Shown: piece by piece, positions 35,182 through 44,746 of the stretch
Layout: each line of letters begins with the position of its first letter
Position numbering within the stretch: position 1 is the stretch's first letter
From: Salinicoccus sp. RF5
GTDB lineage: Bacteria; Bacillota; Bacilli; Staphylococcales; Salinicoccaceae
DNA: 64,000 bases
Reading direction: 5' to 3'
Assembly (NCBI RefSeq): GCF_020786625.1
Contig: NZ_JAJGRC010000004.1
Location: 186,001-250,000 of the forward strand
Notes under the pieces: model-generated
Told to the model about the DNA's origin: nothing
Seen by the model: only the letters and a program-made list of their open reading frames with translations
Databases searched by the model: none
Program-made: the position numbers and the translations under genes

Positions 35182-35976
35182 ATGAAGAAATGGATTTTAC
35201 CGTTGGCATTCGTCCTGCTCTTGATTACAGGATGCGGAAATGAAGCGGAAAGCGGGAGTGTGGAAGAGACGGAAGGGGAAAATATCATCAAAATCGGTTC
35301 GTCACCTGATGGCTATCCGCTCTCTTTCCAGGAAGACGGGGAAGTGAAGGGATTCAATGCAGATATCTACAACGCGATATTCGATGAACTGAACTATGAG
35401 ATAGAATGGGTGATGACAGACTGGACAGGTGTGCTGGCCAATCTTGATACGGGGAATGTGGATACGGCCAGCAATTTTGCCATGACTCCGGAAAGGGCTG
35501 AAAAGTATACCTTCTCCGACCCCTACTATAATTCGAAGGCAGCGGTGGCGGTGGCCGAGGATAATGAAACCATCCAATCCGTCAGTGATCTGGAGGGGGC
35601 CGATGTCGGAACGATACTGGGCACGAACTTCCAGAATGTACTGAATGAGGAATACCCGGATCATGGGGGCGAGATCATCGACTACGAGAATAACGAGGTG
35701 GTCTATAACGATGTGATTGCCGGCAAGATTGATGCATATCTTTATGGACGGGAACAGCTGCTGGCAATGATCAATGATCGTGATATAGCGCTTGAAATAG
35801 CAGGAGAGCCTTTCGGAGTTCAGCCTGTCGCCCTGCCATTCAAGGATACACCGGAGAACCAGGAGTTGATTTCTGATATCAATGATGTGCTTGCTGAATT
35901 GAGGAGAGATGGCACTCTGGCTGAGATATCCGAAAAATGGTATGGCATGGACATATATGAAGAAGAGACAGAATGA
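35182..35976 (+). CDS. Amino-acid ABC transporter substrate-binding lipoprotein (family 3), orphan
   Basis: A 264-aa binding protein. The signal peptide ends with the lipobox ITGC, Cys18 lipidated. The mature domain shows the family 3 pattern: GYPLSFQEDGEVKGFNADIY, NFAMTPERAEKYTFSDPYY and the C-terminal ISEKWYG. Such proteins deliver polar amino acids or cystine to a permease-ATPase pair. No permease or ATPase gene adjoins; it may share a distant transporter or act as a sensor domain. The ribosome binding site is weak (GGGGG). It is very acidic. Confidence 0.87.
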   Translation: MKKWILPLAFVLLLITGCGNEAESGSVEETEGENIIKIGSSPDGYPLSFQEDGEVKGFNADIYNAIFDELNYEIEWVMTDWTGVLANLDTGNVDTASNFAMTPERAEKYTFSDPYYNSKAAVAVAEDNETIQSVSDLEGADVGTILGTNFQNVLNEEYPDHGGEIIDYENNEVVYNDVIAGKIDAYLYGREQLLAMINDRDIALEIAGEPFGVQPVALPFKDTPENQELISDINDVLAELRRDGTLAEISEKWYGMDIYEEETE

Positions 35977-35985
35977 TGCGGACAT

Positions 35986-36023
35986 AAATAAAGCCAGCCT
36001 CCTTGTGGAAGCTGGCTTTATTT
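35986..36023. terminator. Terminator after the orphan binding protein
   Basis: AAATAAAGCCAGC and GCTGGCTTTATTT pair perfectly; it can also end the convergent minus-strand operon. Confidence 0.9.
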
Positions 36024-36032
36024 GTACTCTGT

Positions 36033-36308
36033 CTATAGGAAGTAGGGCCGGGTCAGGATGATCAGCAGTATGAAGATCAGCGACATCACCGACATGAGCA
36101 GCAGCGTCACCGACAGAGCAAAGTGTATGTGCCGGTTTTCGTACAGGTTTGGTTCCGATTTTGCGGCCTTCCATCCTGCCGTAAGGGAGATCAGATTGAG
36201 CAGGGCCCATACATAGATGTTGAAGAAGATGATTCCGTCATTGACTATATAGTTTATATAAAACATGATTTGCATCAGTATGAGCAGAATAAGTATGACC
36301 CGGCGCAT
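36033..36308 (-). CDS. Small membrane protein, unknown function
   Basis: A 91-aa protein with three hydrophobic stretches (about 3-22, 26-46 and 64-88) separated by a short charged loop (KAAKSEPNLYENRH). GAGGTGG lies four bases before the ATG. It is the last gene of a four-gene minus-strand run with another small membrane protein and an MFS exporter. No function recognised. Confidence 0.65.
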   Translation of the reverse strand: MRRVILILLILMQIMFYINYIVNDGIIFFNIYVWALLNLISLTAGWKAAKSEPNLYENRHIHFALSVTLLLMSVMSLIFILLIILTRPYFL

Positions 36309-36327
36309 ATGTCCACCTCTCTTCCTT

Positions 36328-36642
36328 TTACAGTGTCAGCAGCATGATGATGAGCACGGCCGAAATCATGAGGGTGAAGACATGTATCATGAACAGGCGT
36401 GCATGGTCCCCCTTCGCTTCTTTGAAGGCAGTGATTTCAACTGCTATGAAGAGGGAGATGGCCAGTGAAAAGATCAGCAGGCCGTCGGGATTGGGTGCTT
36501 CCAGGGAAATCAGGGTCATCATGAGCAGCAGGGCGACGCCTGCGATGACCCTCAGAATATCCAGGGCTCTGTTTCTCATCAGCAATATGGTGATTGCACT
36601 GATGATGAGATAAATGAGCAGCATAAGGACTGTCAGAATCAT
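36328..36642 (-). CDS. Small membrane protein, unknown function
   Basis: A 104-aa protein with about four hydrophobic helices and a central EAPNPDG loop. It has GGAGG eight bases before the ATG. Its start codon overlaps the stop of the MFS gene by four bases (ATGA), so the two are translationally coupled. No motif identifies a function. Confidence 0.7.
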   Translation of the reverse strand: MILTVLMLLIYLIISAITILLMRNRALDILRVIAGVALLLMMTLISLEAPNPDGLLIFSLAISLFIAVEITAFKEAKGDHARLFMIHVFTLMISAVLIIMLLTL

Positions 36643-37790
36643 GCGAGGGTCCTCCTTTTCCTGAAGTATTGGAAAATGAAGTATGTGGACAGCAGGGTCA
36701 TCACCGCACCGAACCAGAATGGCAATCCTGCAGTCAGAACGAACAGCAGATTGAAGACAAGCGGTCCGAATATTCTGCCCAGGCTATCCAGGGAATATGT
36801 AGCAGCGGTCATACGGCCCATTTCGTCTTGATGCGCTTCTTTTGTAATCTGGGAGGTGAGCAGCGTCTTGACGAGGGCATTCCCCGTCATCAGCAGGATA
36901 ATGCATACCCCGGCAAACAACAGGCTGGACATGAAAGGCAGCAGGATGAAAGCGATCAGTGTCATGACCTGTCCGGCAATCATCACCGGGTACTCCTGCC
37001 CGTCCTTGAGGCGCCCGATGAAGCCGCCTTGGACGGCAGCGTTGAAAATGCCCCCGACTACAAAGAGGATGCCCATCTCTGTAGGGGTAATGTCGATCTT
37101 CTCTATGCCGAGTAGCTGGAAGGTACTTTCCATCCCACTCATCGTCAGTATGACGAAGAATGTGGTGACGAGAAGGATGCCAACAGGCTTAAGGAAATAT
37201 TCGCTTGGCAGAGTGATGTCTTTACCTGCGCTGACGCCTGGACGATACGTCTCCTCAATTTTGAAGAGGCTGAATATCAGTGCGCCCACAATGACGATAG
37301 TCGTCATGTAGTAGGCAAAGCTCAGGCTGATCTGGGAAAGCAGTCCGCCCACTCCCGGTCCGAAAATGAATCCGAGGCCGATGGACATGCCGATCAGTCC
37401 CATGAAACGCGTTCGCTCTTCACGCGTCGTCAAGTCCGCCACCATGCTGGTCGTTGCTGTATAGAGGGCTCCTGAAGCGGCGCCTCCAAGCAGACGTGTC
37501 AGGTACAGCACCCACAGTACATCGATGAACATGCCGAACAGGAGGAAGCTGAGGCTGAAGGCGAGCAGTCCATACAGAAGAATCGGCCGACGGCCATTGC
37601 GGTCGCTCAATCTGCCGAAATAGGGCGCGGAAATGAAGCTGGCGATGGAATAGACGGCAAGCAGCCCGCCCATGTGCAGGGTGGACACGCCGAGTTCCGT
37701 TATAAGTTCCGGAATGACCGGGATGATCATACTGAAGCCGAAATATATGAGAAATTGTATGATCATAATGAATAGGATCATTTTTTTCAT
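36639..37790 (-). CDS. MFS drug exporter-like transporter (NorA/Bmr group)
   Basis: A 383-aa, 12-helix major facilitator. Motif A, GRLSDRNGRRPILLYGL, lies in the loop after TM2; the TM5 motif GLGFIFGPGVGGLL (motif C) marks drug:proton antiporters. The substrate is unknown, and sequence alone does not show antibiotic resistance. ATG at 37790 is preferred to an in-frame GTG nine bases earlier, because AGGAAG sits at the right spacing. It is coupled to the downstream small membrane protein gene. Confidence 0.85.
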   Translation of the reverse strand: MKKMILFIMIIQFLIYFGFSMIIPVIPELITELGVSTLHMGGLLAVYSIASFISAPYFGRLSDRNGRRPILLYGLLAFSLSFLLFGMFIDVLWVLYLTRLLGGAASGALYTATTSMVADLTTREERTRFMGLIGMSIGLGFIFGPGVGGLLSQISLSFAYYMTTIVIVGALIFSLFKIEETYRPGVSAGKDITLPSEYFLKPVGILLVTTFFVILTMSGMESTFQLLGIEKIDITPTEMGILFVVGGIFNAAVQGGFIGRLKDGQEYPVMIAGQVMTLIAFILLPFMSSLLFAGVCIILLMTGNALVKTLLTSQITKEAHQDEMGRMTAATYSLDSLGRIFGPLVFNLLFVLTAGLPFWFGAVMTLLSTYFIFQYFRKRRTLA

Positions 37791-37802
37791 TGTTGGCACT
37801 TC

Positions 37803-37973
37803 CTATTGGTTATTTCTGATTTCCTTTTTTGTATGTGCAATTTCCTTTTCTATCTGGCTGAGGCGCTCTTCCATTTTGGAAGTGCTGTGTCCTGTAGATT
37901 CGAGCTTCTCCAGATCTCCTTGGATCTGTACATATTCATTTTTAAGTTCCTTGAGTCTGTACTCCAGGTCCAT
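37803..37973 (-). CDS. Small coiled-coil protein, unknown function
   Basis: A 56-residue, charged, entirely helical protein with heptad-like spacing (YRLKELKNEYVQIQGDLEKL) and the central ESTGHSTSKMEERL. Short proteins with this look, often annotated as an SE1832-like family, occur in staphylococci; the link is from memory and tentative. AAGGTGGTG precedes the ATG at 37973. It is 12 bases upstream of the MFS gene and likely cotranscribed. Confidence 0.6.
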   Translation of the reverse strand: MDLEYRLKELKNEYVQIQGDLEKLESTGHSTSKMEERLSQIEKEIAHTKKEIRNNQ

Positions 37974-38092
37974 TGCTTTCACCACCTTGAATTATATTTG
38001 TATCATATCATAATGCAATCGATATTAGGGGAATCTCTAATGACATTTTAAGGATGATTGAAGTAGAATGAAAGGGAATGGAGGGACATTGG

Positions 38093-38770
38093 ATGCACAC
38101 TTTTGAAATATATGAAGAATATTATGATTGGGCACCTCTTGAAGGGGATTCGGAAGCCCGGGTGCATTTGCTTACATACGGCGGGGAGGACCCGCCCAAT
38201 ATGTACCAGCCGCAGGAACCGCTGATTGCAAAGTCCTATATTAATGATGTGAAGCGGACGCGGCGGGAGTACAAGCGGCTCCTTTGGATGGAATTGAACA
38301 AGATCAATGGTGTGCCGAAGCCGGTGACATTATATGAAGAAGCGGGTGCCTACATGTTCTATCTGGCGCTTCCGGGCATGGAAGCCGAGAAGTTCTTGCA
38401 GGGACAGCCGCCTGAAGTCATCGTTTCAACACTGAAGCAGATTGGGCGGTACTTGAGCTTCCTGCATAAGCAGAAGATTGAAGAATGTCCGTTCGTCTAT
38501 TCTGAAGATGCCGTCCATACGGACCTGGTTTTCAGCCATGGGGACTTTAGACTCTCCAATGTAATAGTGAACGAGAATTATATTACCGGCAGTGTGGATA
38601 TGATAGGAATAGGGGTGAGGGACCGGTATTTCGACCTTGCCGCCATGGCCCTTGATATTGAAAGGGTCTTAGGGCGCGAATACCTGGAATACTTTTATGA
38701 GGGGTATCGGATCAAGGATCACGTCGATCAGAAAAAGATGAACCAGTTCATTCAGCTGGTGGAGGCATAG
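38093..38770 (+). CDS. Aminoglycoside phosphotransferase-like kinase (APH(3') type)
   Basis: A 225-aa small-molecule kinase with the APH fold. The catalytic loop is SHGDFRLSNVI (Asp151, Asn156), followed by the Mg-binding Asp169 in GSVDMIGIG and RDRYFDLA, which closely mirrors the GxxDxGxxGVADRYQDLA pattern of APH(3') enzymes. The N-terminal lobe is short. Whether it acts on aminoglycosides, a sugar or another metabolite is unknown; such chromosomal genes often do not confer resistance. ATG at 38093 follows GGAGGG. Confidence 0.8.
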   Translation: MHTFEIYEEYYDWAPLEGDSEARVHLLTYGGEDPPNMYQPQEPLIAKSYINDVKRTRREYKRLLWMELNKINGVPKPVTLYEEAGAYMFYLALPGMEAEKFLQGQPPEVIVSTLKQIGRYLSFLHKQKIEECPFVYSEDAVHTDLVFSHGDFRLSNVIVNENYITGSVDMIGIGVRDRYFDLAAMALDIERVLGREYLEYFYEGYRIKDHVDQKKMNQFIQLVEA

Positions 38771-38806
38771 AAAAGGCGTAACCAATAAAATGGTTACGCC
38801 TTTTTT
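38771..38806. terminator. Bidirectional terminator between the kinase and PepSY genes
   Basis: AAAAGGCGTAACCA and TGGTTACGCCTTTT pair perfectly around ATAAAA, then TT. Confidence 0.92.
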
Positions 38807-38808
38807 CA

Positions 38809-39432
38809 TCAATCATCCGTTTCCACTATCTCGCCGTTTTCGGCGTTGATGGTCACGTCAGAATCTTCATTATCGCCATTTTTCATATCCACTTCATATT
38901 GCAGCTGGTCGTCATCCTTATCCAAGGTCCAGCCTTCCAGTTCACCATTGGTCTCATCCATGGCAGTCTGCACTGCTTCTTCTGCAGGCACGGCATCGCC
39001 ATAGCTGAAGTGTTCGTCCGTATCGAAATCATCATCGCTCTCCGTCTGTTCCTCTACGACAGAAAGGTCATCTACAGACAATTTCGCCTCGTATTCTTCA
39101 GATTCACTCTCCATATCTACTTTGTATAACCATTGGCCATCCTCGTTGTCGAGTTCGACCTCCACAAGTTCTCCATCGAAGTTTTCTGAGGCAGCATTCA
39201 CAGCCTCTTCGGCATCATGATTGATGTCTTCGGGAGCAATCGTATCACCGGTGCTGCCTGAAGATTGGCCACTGGATTCTTCAGTGGATTCTTCGGTTGA
39301 GGCAAACTCCTCATTTTCTTCGACGACTTCATCGACTTCTGATGAATCAGGATTTTCATCGGCTCCGCCACAGGCAGCCATAACGAGTGATGCAGAGAGC
39401 AACGCGCTTGCGAGTTTATATCTTTTTTCCAT
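38809..39432 (-). CDS. Acidic lipoprotein with two PepSY domains
   Basis: A 207-aa surface lipoprotein. The signal peptide ends in MAAC (Cys21). A Glu/Ser/Asp-rich linker (22-65) is followed by two PepSY domains (about 70-125 and 145-207), each with the pattern helix, strand-turn, then WLYKVDM or LQYEVDM. PepSY proteins are thought to inhibit or shield from proteases at the envelope; the role here is unknown. AGGAGG lies seven bases before the ATG at 39432. The strong acidity fits a halotolerant host. Confidence 0.88.
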   Translation of the reverse strand: MEKRYKLASALLSASLVMAACGGADENPDSSEVDEVVEENEEFASTEESTEESSGQSSGSTGDTIAPEDINHDAEEAVNAASENFDGELVEVELDNEDGQWLYKVDMESESEEYEAKLSVDDLSVVEEQTESDDDFDTDEHFSYGDAVPAEEAVQTAMDETNGELEGWTLDKDDDQLQYEVDMKNGDNEDSDVTINAENGEIVETDD

Positions 39433-39577
39433 TTTGCATCCTCCTATTTTTTCTTCAATTATTTCAAACTTTCCCTTCCATACGTATTTCAAACGTTCCC
39501 AGGCCTCTTCAAATGATATTGCGTTTTTCTTCACAGAAGCGTAAACTGGTTTAAATAATAAGAGAAGGAGGTGCCAT

Positions 39578-40216
39578 GTGACAACTAATCTCGCAAAGCG
39601 CTGGCTGTTCTATATTGTGGGCCTGATGATTCTGGCTCTTGGAATCTCATTGACGATAAAAGGCCGTCTTCTTGGATTGGGTTCATGGGATGTACTGCAT
39701 TATGGCTTATGGCAGACTTTCGGGCTGACGATAGGGAGTTGGGCAATCATAGCCGGAGCCGCAATCGTCATCTTCACTTCTGTCATCACCCGCAGCCTTC
39801 CTAAACTTGGGGTCTACATCAATATGATCTCAATCGGAGTCTTCATTGATGTATTCAACTGGCTGATTCCGGAGTTTGAAGGCTGGACGCAGCATATTGT
39901 CATTTTTACGCTCGGCCTCCTTGTCATGGCGTTCGGAGTGGCATTCTACATAACACCGAACCTCGGCGCGGGACCACGGGATACATTGATGCTGCTGCTT
40001 GTCGAAAAGTTCGGATTGAAAATTTCCATGGCAAGGAATATCATGGAGCTGGGTGCTGCTGTCGCTGGATATCTCCTGGGGGGTCCGGTGTTCATCGGTA
40101 CAGTCATCATCATAGTCGGATTGGGCAAGCTCATAGAAATGTGGCTCCCATTGACCCGTCGTCTGCTCGTCAGCTTTCTGGGCGGAGAAGACAAGGAAAT
40201 CATCAGAATCATATAG
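39578..40216 (+). CDS. YczE-like membrane protein
   Basis: A 212-aa integral membrane protein with five to six helices. The halves share a motif: LGLGSWDVLHYG and LGAGPRDTLMLLL, typical of the YczE/YitT-like family. In Bacillus YczE is linked to surfactin/bacilysin regulation, but the molecular function is unknown; some relatives are proposed transporters. The start is GTG with AAGGAGGTG close upstream. Separated from the purine permease gene by 34 bases. Confidence 0.85.
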   Translation: MTTNLAKRWLFYIVGLMILALGISLTIKGRLLGLGSWDVLHYGLWQTFGLTIGSWAIIAGAAIVIFTSVITRSLPKLGVYINMISIGVFIDVFNWLIPEFEGWTQHIVIFTLGLLVMAFGVAFYITPNLGAGPRDTLMLLLVEKFGLKISMARNIMELGAAVAGYLLGGPVFIGTVIIIVGLGKLIEMWLPLTRRLLVSFLGGEDKEIIRII

Positions 40217-40250
40217 CTTTGAATAATTTAATGAAGAAATGGAGTAGGTT

Positions 40251-41585
40251 ATGAAAAAGTTTTTCGACTTTGAGGCCAATGGTACCAATTATCGACGTGA
40301 AACCATCGGGGGATTGACGACATTCCTATCCATGGCATACATACTTGCCGTCAACCCTTCCGTGCTGTCCCTCCAGGGGATAGAAGGCATCCCCGAATCC
40401 ATGAGGATGGACATGGACGCCGTATTCGTGGCAACGGCCCTGGCCGCCTTCATCGGCTGTCTGATCATGGGGCTCTATGCAAGATACCCAATAGCGCTTG
40501 CGCCTGGTATGGGCCTGAATGCATTCTTCGCTTTTACTGTTGTTCTGACCATGGGCATTCCATGGCAGACCGCACTGACCGGTGTGCTGTTCTCTGGAGT
40601 GATATTCGCCATTCTGACCATCAGTGGCCTGAGGGAATATGTCATCAACTCGATACCAATGGAGATGAAGATGGCGGTCAGTGCCGGAATCGGCTTCTTC
40701 ATCACCTTCGTCGGTCTGCAGGGTGCAGGCATCATCGTTACAAATGATGCGACACTTGTCGGCCTGGGTGTTTTGCATGACCCGAAAGTACTGCTTGCTG
40801 TAGCAGGCCTGTTCATTACGGCCATACTCATGGCAAGAAGGGTTCCGGGTGCAATTTTCTTCGGCATGATCATTACAGCAATCCTCGGGCTTCTATTTGG
40901 CCTGGTGCCACGGCCGGAAAGCTTCTTCGGTTCAGTGCCGAGCATGGAGCCGACTTTCGGTGCTGCATTCGAGGCGTTCTCGAATCCTTCGGAAATATTC
41001 AACATCCAATTCCTGATTGTTGTGTTGACCTTCCTGTTCGTTGACTTCTTCGATACAGCGGGCACACTTGTCGGTGTTGCCAGCCAGGCGAACCTGATCA
41101 AGGATAATAAATTGCCGAGGGGCGGACGCGCACTGCTGTCCGATTCCATTGCAACCATAGCCGGTTCGATCTTCGGCACCTCGACCACGACCTCGTATGT
41201 GGAGTCGACTGCTGGGGTCGCTGCAGGGGCCAGGACAGGCTTTGCGAGTGTAGTGACCGGCGTGCTGTTCCTATCAGCCATCTTCCTGTCACCGCTCATC
41301 GTCACTTTCACTTCGGAAGTTACAGCTCCGGCGCTGATCATCGTCGGGGCACTGATGGTGTCGAACCTCTCCAAGGTGAGATGGGACCAGTTCGAAGTGG
41401 CGGTTCCGGCATTCCTGACCATGTTCATGATGCCGCTGACGTACAGTATTGCGACAGGTATTGCAATCGGCTTCGTGTTCTATCCGATTACGATGATCAT
41501 GGCGGGAAGAAGGAAAGAGATCCATCCGATAATGTATGGGCTCTTTGTAGTCTTCATATTATATTTCATCTTCATGGCGGAATAA
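40251..41585 (+). CDS. NCS2/AzgA-type purine permease
   Basis: A 444-aa, roughly 13-14-helix transporter of the AzgA-like subfamily (PbuG/PbuO), which takes up guanine, hypoxanthine or adenine with protons. Signatures: RRETIGGLTTFLSMAYIL near the N terminus, PGMGLNAFFAF, and FVDFFDTAGTLVGVASQA (the substrate-site helix with Asp and Glu-containing loops), plus TSTTTSYVESTAGVAAGARTG (two adjacent segments). I found no purine riboswitch; only 34 bases separate it from the yczE-like gene, so they may be cotranscribed. Confidence 0.9.
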   Translation: MKKFFDFEANGTNYRRETIGGLTTFLSMAYILAVNPSVLSLQGIEGIPESMRMDMDAVFVATALAAFIGCLIMGLYARYPIALAPGMGLNAFFAFTVVLTMGIPWQTALTGVLFSGVIFAILTISGLREYVINSIPMEMKMAVSAGIGFFITFVGLQGAGIIVTNDATLVGLGVLHDPKVLLAVAGLFITAILMARRVPGAIFFGMIITAILGLLFGLVPRPESFFGSVPSMEPTFGAAFEAFSNPSEIFNIQFLIVVLTFLFVDFFDTAGTLVGVASQANLIKDNKLPRGGRALLSDSIATIAGSIFGTSTTTSYVESTAGVAAGARTGFASVVTGVLFLSAIFLSPLIVTFTSEVTAPALIIVGALMVSNLSKVRWDQFEVAVPAFLTMFMMPLTYSIATGIAIGFVFYPITMIMAGRRKEIHPIMYGLFVVFILYFIFMAE

Positions 41586-41593
41586 AAAATACC

Positions 41594-41622
41594 TTGTAAT
41601 TTGTAACAGAAAACTGTATAAT
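41594..41622 (+). promoter_or_regulatory. Promoter of the S10-spc-alpha ribosomal protein operon
   Basis: TTGTAA (41594-41599) and a perfect TATAAT (41617-41622) are 17 bases apart, 281 bases before rpsJ. A strong hairpin lies 27 bases downstream. Confidence 0.7.
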
Positions 41623-41648
41623 AGGACACCGTATTGCAAGTCCTTCGG

Positions 41649-41696
41649 GAAAAAGTGAAAAAATCTTGGGCAACCTATTGATTTTTTCACTTTTTT
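41649..41696. terminator. Strong hairpin between the rpsJ promoter and rpsJ (terminator or attenuator)
   Basis: AAAAAGTGAAAAAATC and GATTTTTTCACTTTTT pair perfectly around a 14-base loop; a T-run ends the second arm. It probably ends purine permease transcription, yet it lies downstream of the TATAAT promoter, so it could also attenuate the operon. Confidence 0.8.
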
Positions 41697-42211
<515 letters not shown>

Positions 42212-42236
42212 ATTATAGCAGGAGGTGCGACTTTCG

Positions 42237-42899
42237 ATGACCAAAGGAATCTTAGGTAAAAAAGTGGGAATGACTCAAGTTTTCGGAGAAAACGGCGAGC
42301 TCATCCCTGTAACAGTAGTAGAAGCAGCGGGCAACGTAGTGCTGCAGAAGAAGACGGAAGAAACTGATGGATACAGTGCAGTACAAATCGGTTTCGACGA
42401 CAAACGTGAGTTCTTTGAAGGTGCAAGAACAAACAAATACGCAAACAAGGCTGAAACCGGCCATGCAAAAGCATCCGGCAAAGCTCCTAAGCGCTTCGTA
42501 CGCGAATTCAAAAATCTCGCAGCAGATGAATTCGAAGTCGGTCAAGAAGTCACTGTAGATACATTTGAAGCAGGCGACTTGGTGGACGTGACAGCGACAT
42601 CCAAAGGTAAAGGTTTCCAGGGTGCAATCAAGCGCCACAACCAGAGCCGCGGACCTATGTCCCACGGTTCCCGTTACCACAGAAGACCTGGTTCAATGGG
42701 ACAGGGTGCCGACCCATCCCGCGTATTCAAAGGCAAAGCATTGCCGGGGCGCATGGGCGGAGAAACTGTCACATTGCAGAATCTTGAAATCGTAAAAGTG
42801 GACGCTGAGCGCAACGTGATCCTTGTAAAAGGCAACGTTCCTGGCCCACGTAAAGGATATGTAAAAATCGCATCAGCAATTAAAAATAGTGTTAAATAA
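42237..42899 (+). CDS. rplC: 50S ribosomal protein L3
   Basis: 220 aa. Starts [15 protein letters not shown], with the central [20 protein letters not shown] loop that reaches the peptidyl transferase centre. The ATG at 42237 is used: GGAGGTG lies nine bases before, and the in-frame GTG at 42225 is part of that site. Binds 23S rRNA early in assembly. Confidence 0.97.
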   Translation: MTKGILGKKVGMTQVFGENGELIPVTVVEAAGNVVLQKKTEETDGYSAVQIGFDDKREFFEGARTNKYANKAETGHAKASGKAPKRFVREFKNLAADEFEVGQEVTVDTFEAGDLVDVTATSKGKGFQGAIKRHNQSRGPMSHGSRYHRRPGSMGQGADPSRVFKGKALPGRMGGETVTLQNLEIVKVDAERNVILVKGNVPGPRKGYVKIASAIKNSVK

Positions 42900-42928
42900 T
42901 AGCAATTTAGGAAGGGAGGATTTAACAC

Positions 42929-43552
42929 ATGGCAAGCGTAGATGTATTAACTAAAGAAGGAAGCAAAGTTAATTCTATAGAACTTAACCAGGATATCTTT
43001 GGCATCGAGCCAAACCAGCATGTGCTGTTTGAGGCTGTGAACCTGCAACGCGCGTCACTGCGCCGCGGTACACACTCAGTAAAAAACCGTTCTGCAGTCA
43101 GCGGTGGCGGCAAGAAGCCATTCAGACAAAAAGGAACAGGTAATGCACGTCAAGGTACAATCCGTGCACCTCACTATCGTGGAGGTGGAGTGGTATTCGG
43201 TCCTACGCCAAGAAGCTACTCTTACAAAATGCCTAGAAAAATGCGCCGTCTGGCTCTTCGCTCAGCGCTCTCTGCAAAAGTCAATGAAGAAGCATTGACA
43301 GTAGTGGACAACCTTGCGCTCGACACTCCGAAGACAAAAGACTTCACGGCGATCCTTGAAAATCTGAATGCAGACAAAAAGGTTCTTCTCGTACTTGAGA
43401 ACGAAGATGTAAACGTTGAACTTTCATCCCGTAACCTCCAAGGTGTCACAGTGCTGACGCTGGAAGAGCTCAATGTACTCGATATCCTTGCTGCAAACCG
43501 TGTTATTTTCACTGAAGGCGCAATCAATAAAGCAGAGGAGGTGCTTCTGTAA
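42929..43552 (+). CDS. rplD: 50S ribosomal protein L4
   Basis: 207 aa with the exit-tunnel loop [20 protein letters not shown]4 lines the nascent peptide tunnel and, in enteric bacteria, represses its own S10 operon; whether it acts on the leader here is unknown. Its stop overlaps the rplW start by one base. Confidence 0.97.
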   Translation: MASVDVLTKEGSKVNSIELNQDIFGIEPNQHVLFEAVNLQRASLRRGTHSVKNRSAVSGGGKKPFRQKGTGNARQGTIRAPHYRGGGVVFGPTPRSYSYKMPRKMRRLALRSALSAKVNEEALTVVDNLALDTPKTKDFTAILENLNADKKVLLVLENEDVNVELSSRNLQGVTVLTLEELNVLDILAANRVIFTEGAINKAEEVLL

Positions 43553-43824
43553 TGGATGCACGCGATATCATTAAACGCCCGGTAATCACTGAGCGTTCTG
43601 CTGACTTGATGTCCATGGATAAATACACTTTTGATGTGGATGTAAAAGCAAACAAAACACAAGTTAAATATGCAGTTGAAGAAATCTTTGACGTAAAAGT
43701 CGACAAAGTGAACATAATGAACTATAAGCCGAAGAAAAAACGTATGGGACGTTACAGCGGCTATACAAGAAAAAGAAGAAAAGCAATCGTAACACTTAAA
43801 GAAGGCTCTATCGAAATATTCTAA
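43552..43824 (+). CDS. rplW: 50S ribosomal protein L23
   Basis: 90 aa, standard length for Bacilli, with [17 protein letters not shown] and [21 protein letters not shown]23 sits at the tunnel exit and docks trigger factor and SRP. AGGAGGTG lies in the end of rplD. Confidence 0.97.
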   Translation: MDARDIIKRPVITERSADLMSMDKYTFDVDVKANKTQVKYAVEEIFDVKVDKVNIMNYKPKKKRMGRYSGYTRKRRKAIVTLKEGSIEIF

Positions 43825-43854
43825 GGGCACTTACCAATAAGGAGGTAAAACGAG

Positions 43855-44688
43855 ATGGCGATTAAAAAATATAAGCCGACCACAAACGCTCGTCGTAATA
43901 TGACTGGTTCCGACTTCTCAGAAATCACATCCACGACACCAGAACGGTCATTGTTACAGCCGCTTCCGAAAAAAGCGGGGCGCAACAACCAGGGCAGGAT
44001 CACTGTTCGTCATAAAGGCGGCGGACACAAGCGCCAATACAGGGTCATCGACTTCAAGCGCATCAAAGATGGTGTGCCTGCGCGCGTGACACAGATTGAA
44101 TACGATCCAAACCGTTCAGCAAACATCGCTCTTGTCGTTTATGAAGACGGAGAGAAAAGCTATATCCTGGCACCTAAAGGTGTAACAGTAGGACATGAAA
44201 TCATGAGTGGCCCAGATGCGGACATCAAAGTGGGTAACGCTATGGCACTCACTGATATTCCTGTAGGTACAACAATCCATAACATCGAATTGAAACCAGG
44301 TAGAGGCGGCCAGCTGGTAAGATCAGCAGGTGCGCGTGCACAGGTACTCGGTAAGGAAGGCAAATATGTACTGGTCAGACTCCGCTCTGGCGAAGTGCGC
44401 ATGATCCTTGCAACTTGCCGTGCAACAATCGGTGCTGTCGGCAACGAGCAGCACGAACTCATCAATATCGGTAAAGCCGGTCGTTCCAGATGGAAGAGGC
44501 AGCGCCCTACAGTTCGTGGTTCTGTCATGAACCCTAACGATCACCCACACGGTGGTGGTGAAGGCCGTGCGCCAATCGGACGTCCATCACCAATGTCTCC
44601 TTGGGGTAAACCGACCCTCGGCAAGAAGACACGTAAAGGCAAGAACCGTTCTGATAAGCTCATCGTAAGAGGACGCAAGAAGAAATAA
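43855..44688 (+). CDS. rplB: 50S ribosomal protein L2
   Basis: 277 aa. Near-universal motifs [20 protein letters not shown] (split around the start of the RNA-binding domain) and [19 protein letters not shown], which holds the conserved His region near the peptidyl transferase centre. AGGAGG precedes the ATG. Confidence 0.97.
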   Translation: MAIKKYKPTTNARRNMTGSDFSEITSTTPERSLLQPLPKKAGRNNQGRITVRHKGGGHKRQYRVIDFKRIKDGVPARVTQIEYDPNRSANIALVVYEDGEKSYILAPKGVTVGHEIMSGPDADIKVGNAMALTDIPVGTTIHNIELKPGRGGQLVRSAGARAQVLGKEGKYVLVRLRSGEVRMILATCRATIGAVGNEQHELINIGKAGRSRWKRQRPTVRGSVMNPNDHPHGGGEGRAPIGRPSPMSPWGKPTLGKKTRKGKNRSDKLIVRGRKKK

Positions 44689-44701
44689 ATGAAACCAAAG
44701 T

Positions 44702-44724
44702 GTGCGGATGCTACATCCGCACGC
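44702..44724 (+). other. Hairpin between rplB and rpsS
   Basis: GTGCGGAT and ATCCGCAC pair around GCTAC. No T-run follows and the operon continues, so it may be an RNA processing or stability element rather than a terminator. Confidence 0.5.
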
Positions 44725-44746
44725 ATTATTGGAAGGAGGCGCCAAA

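Noticed and set aside
36639-37790. Calling the MFS gene norA
   Set aside because: Motifs place it in the drug exporter group, but sequence alone does not establish orthology or substrate.
40217-40250. A purine riboswitch in front of the NCS2 permease
   Set aside because: Only 34 bases separate the genes and no purine aptamer motif is visible before the YczE-like gene either.
40475-41428. A 317-codon minus-strand frame opposite the purine permease
   Set aside because: Reverse shadow of a membrane protein gene, rich in Ser/Thr/Pro/Met, with no signals.
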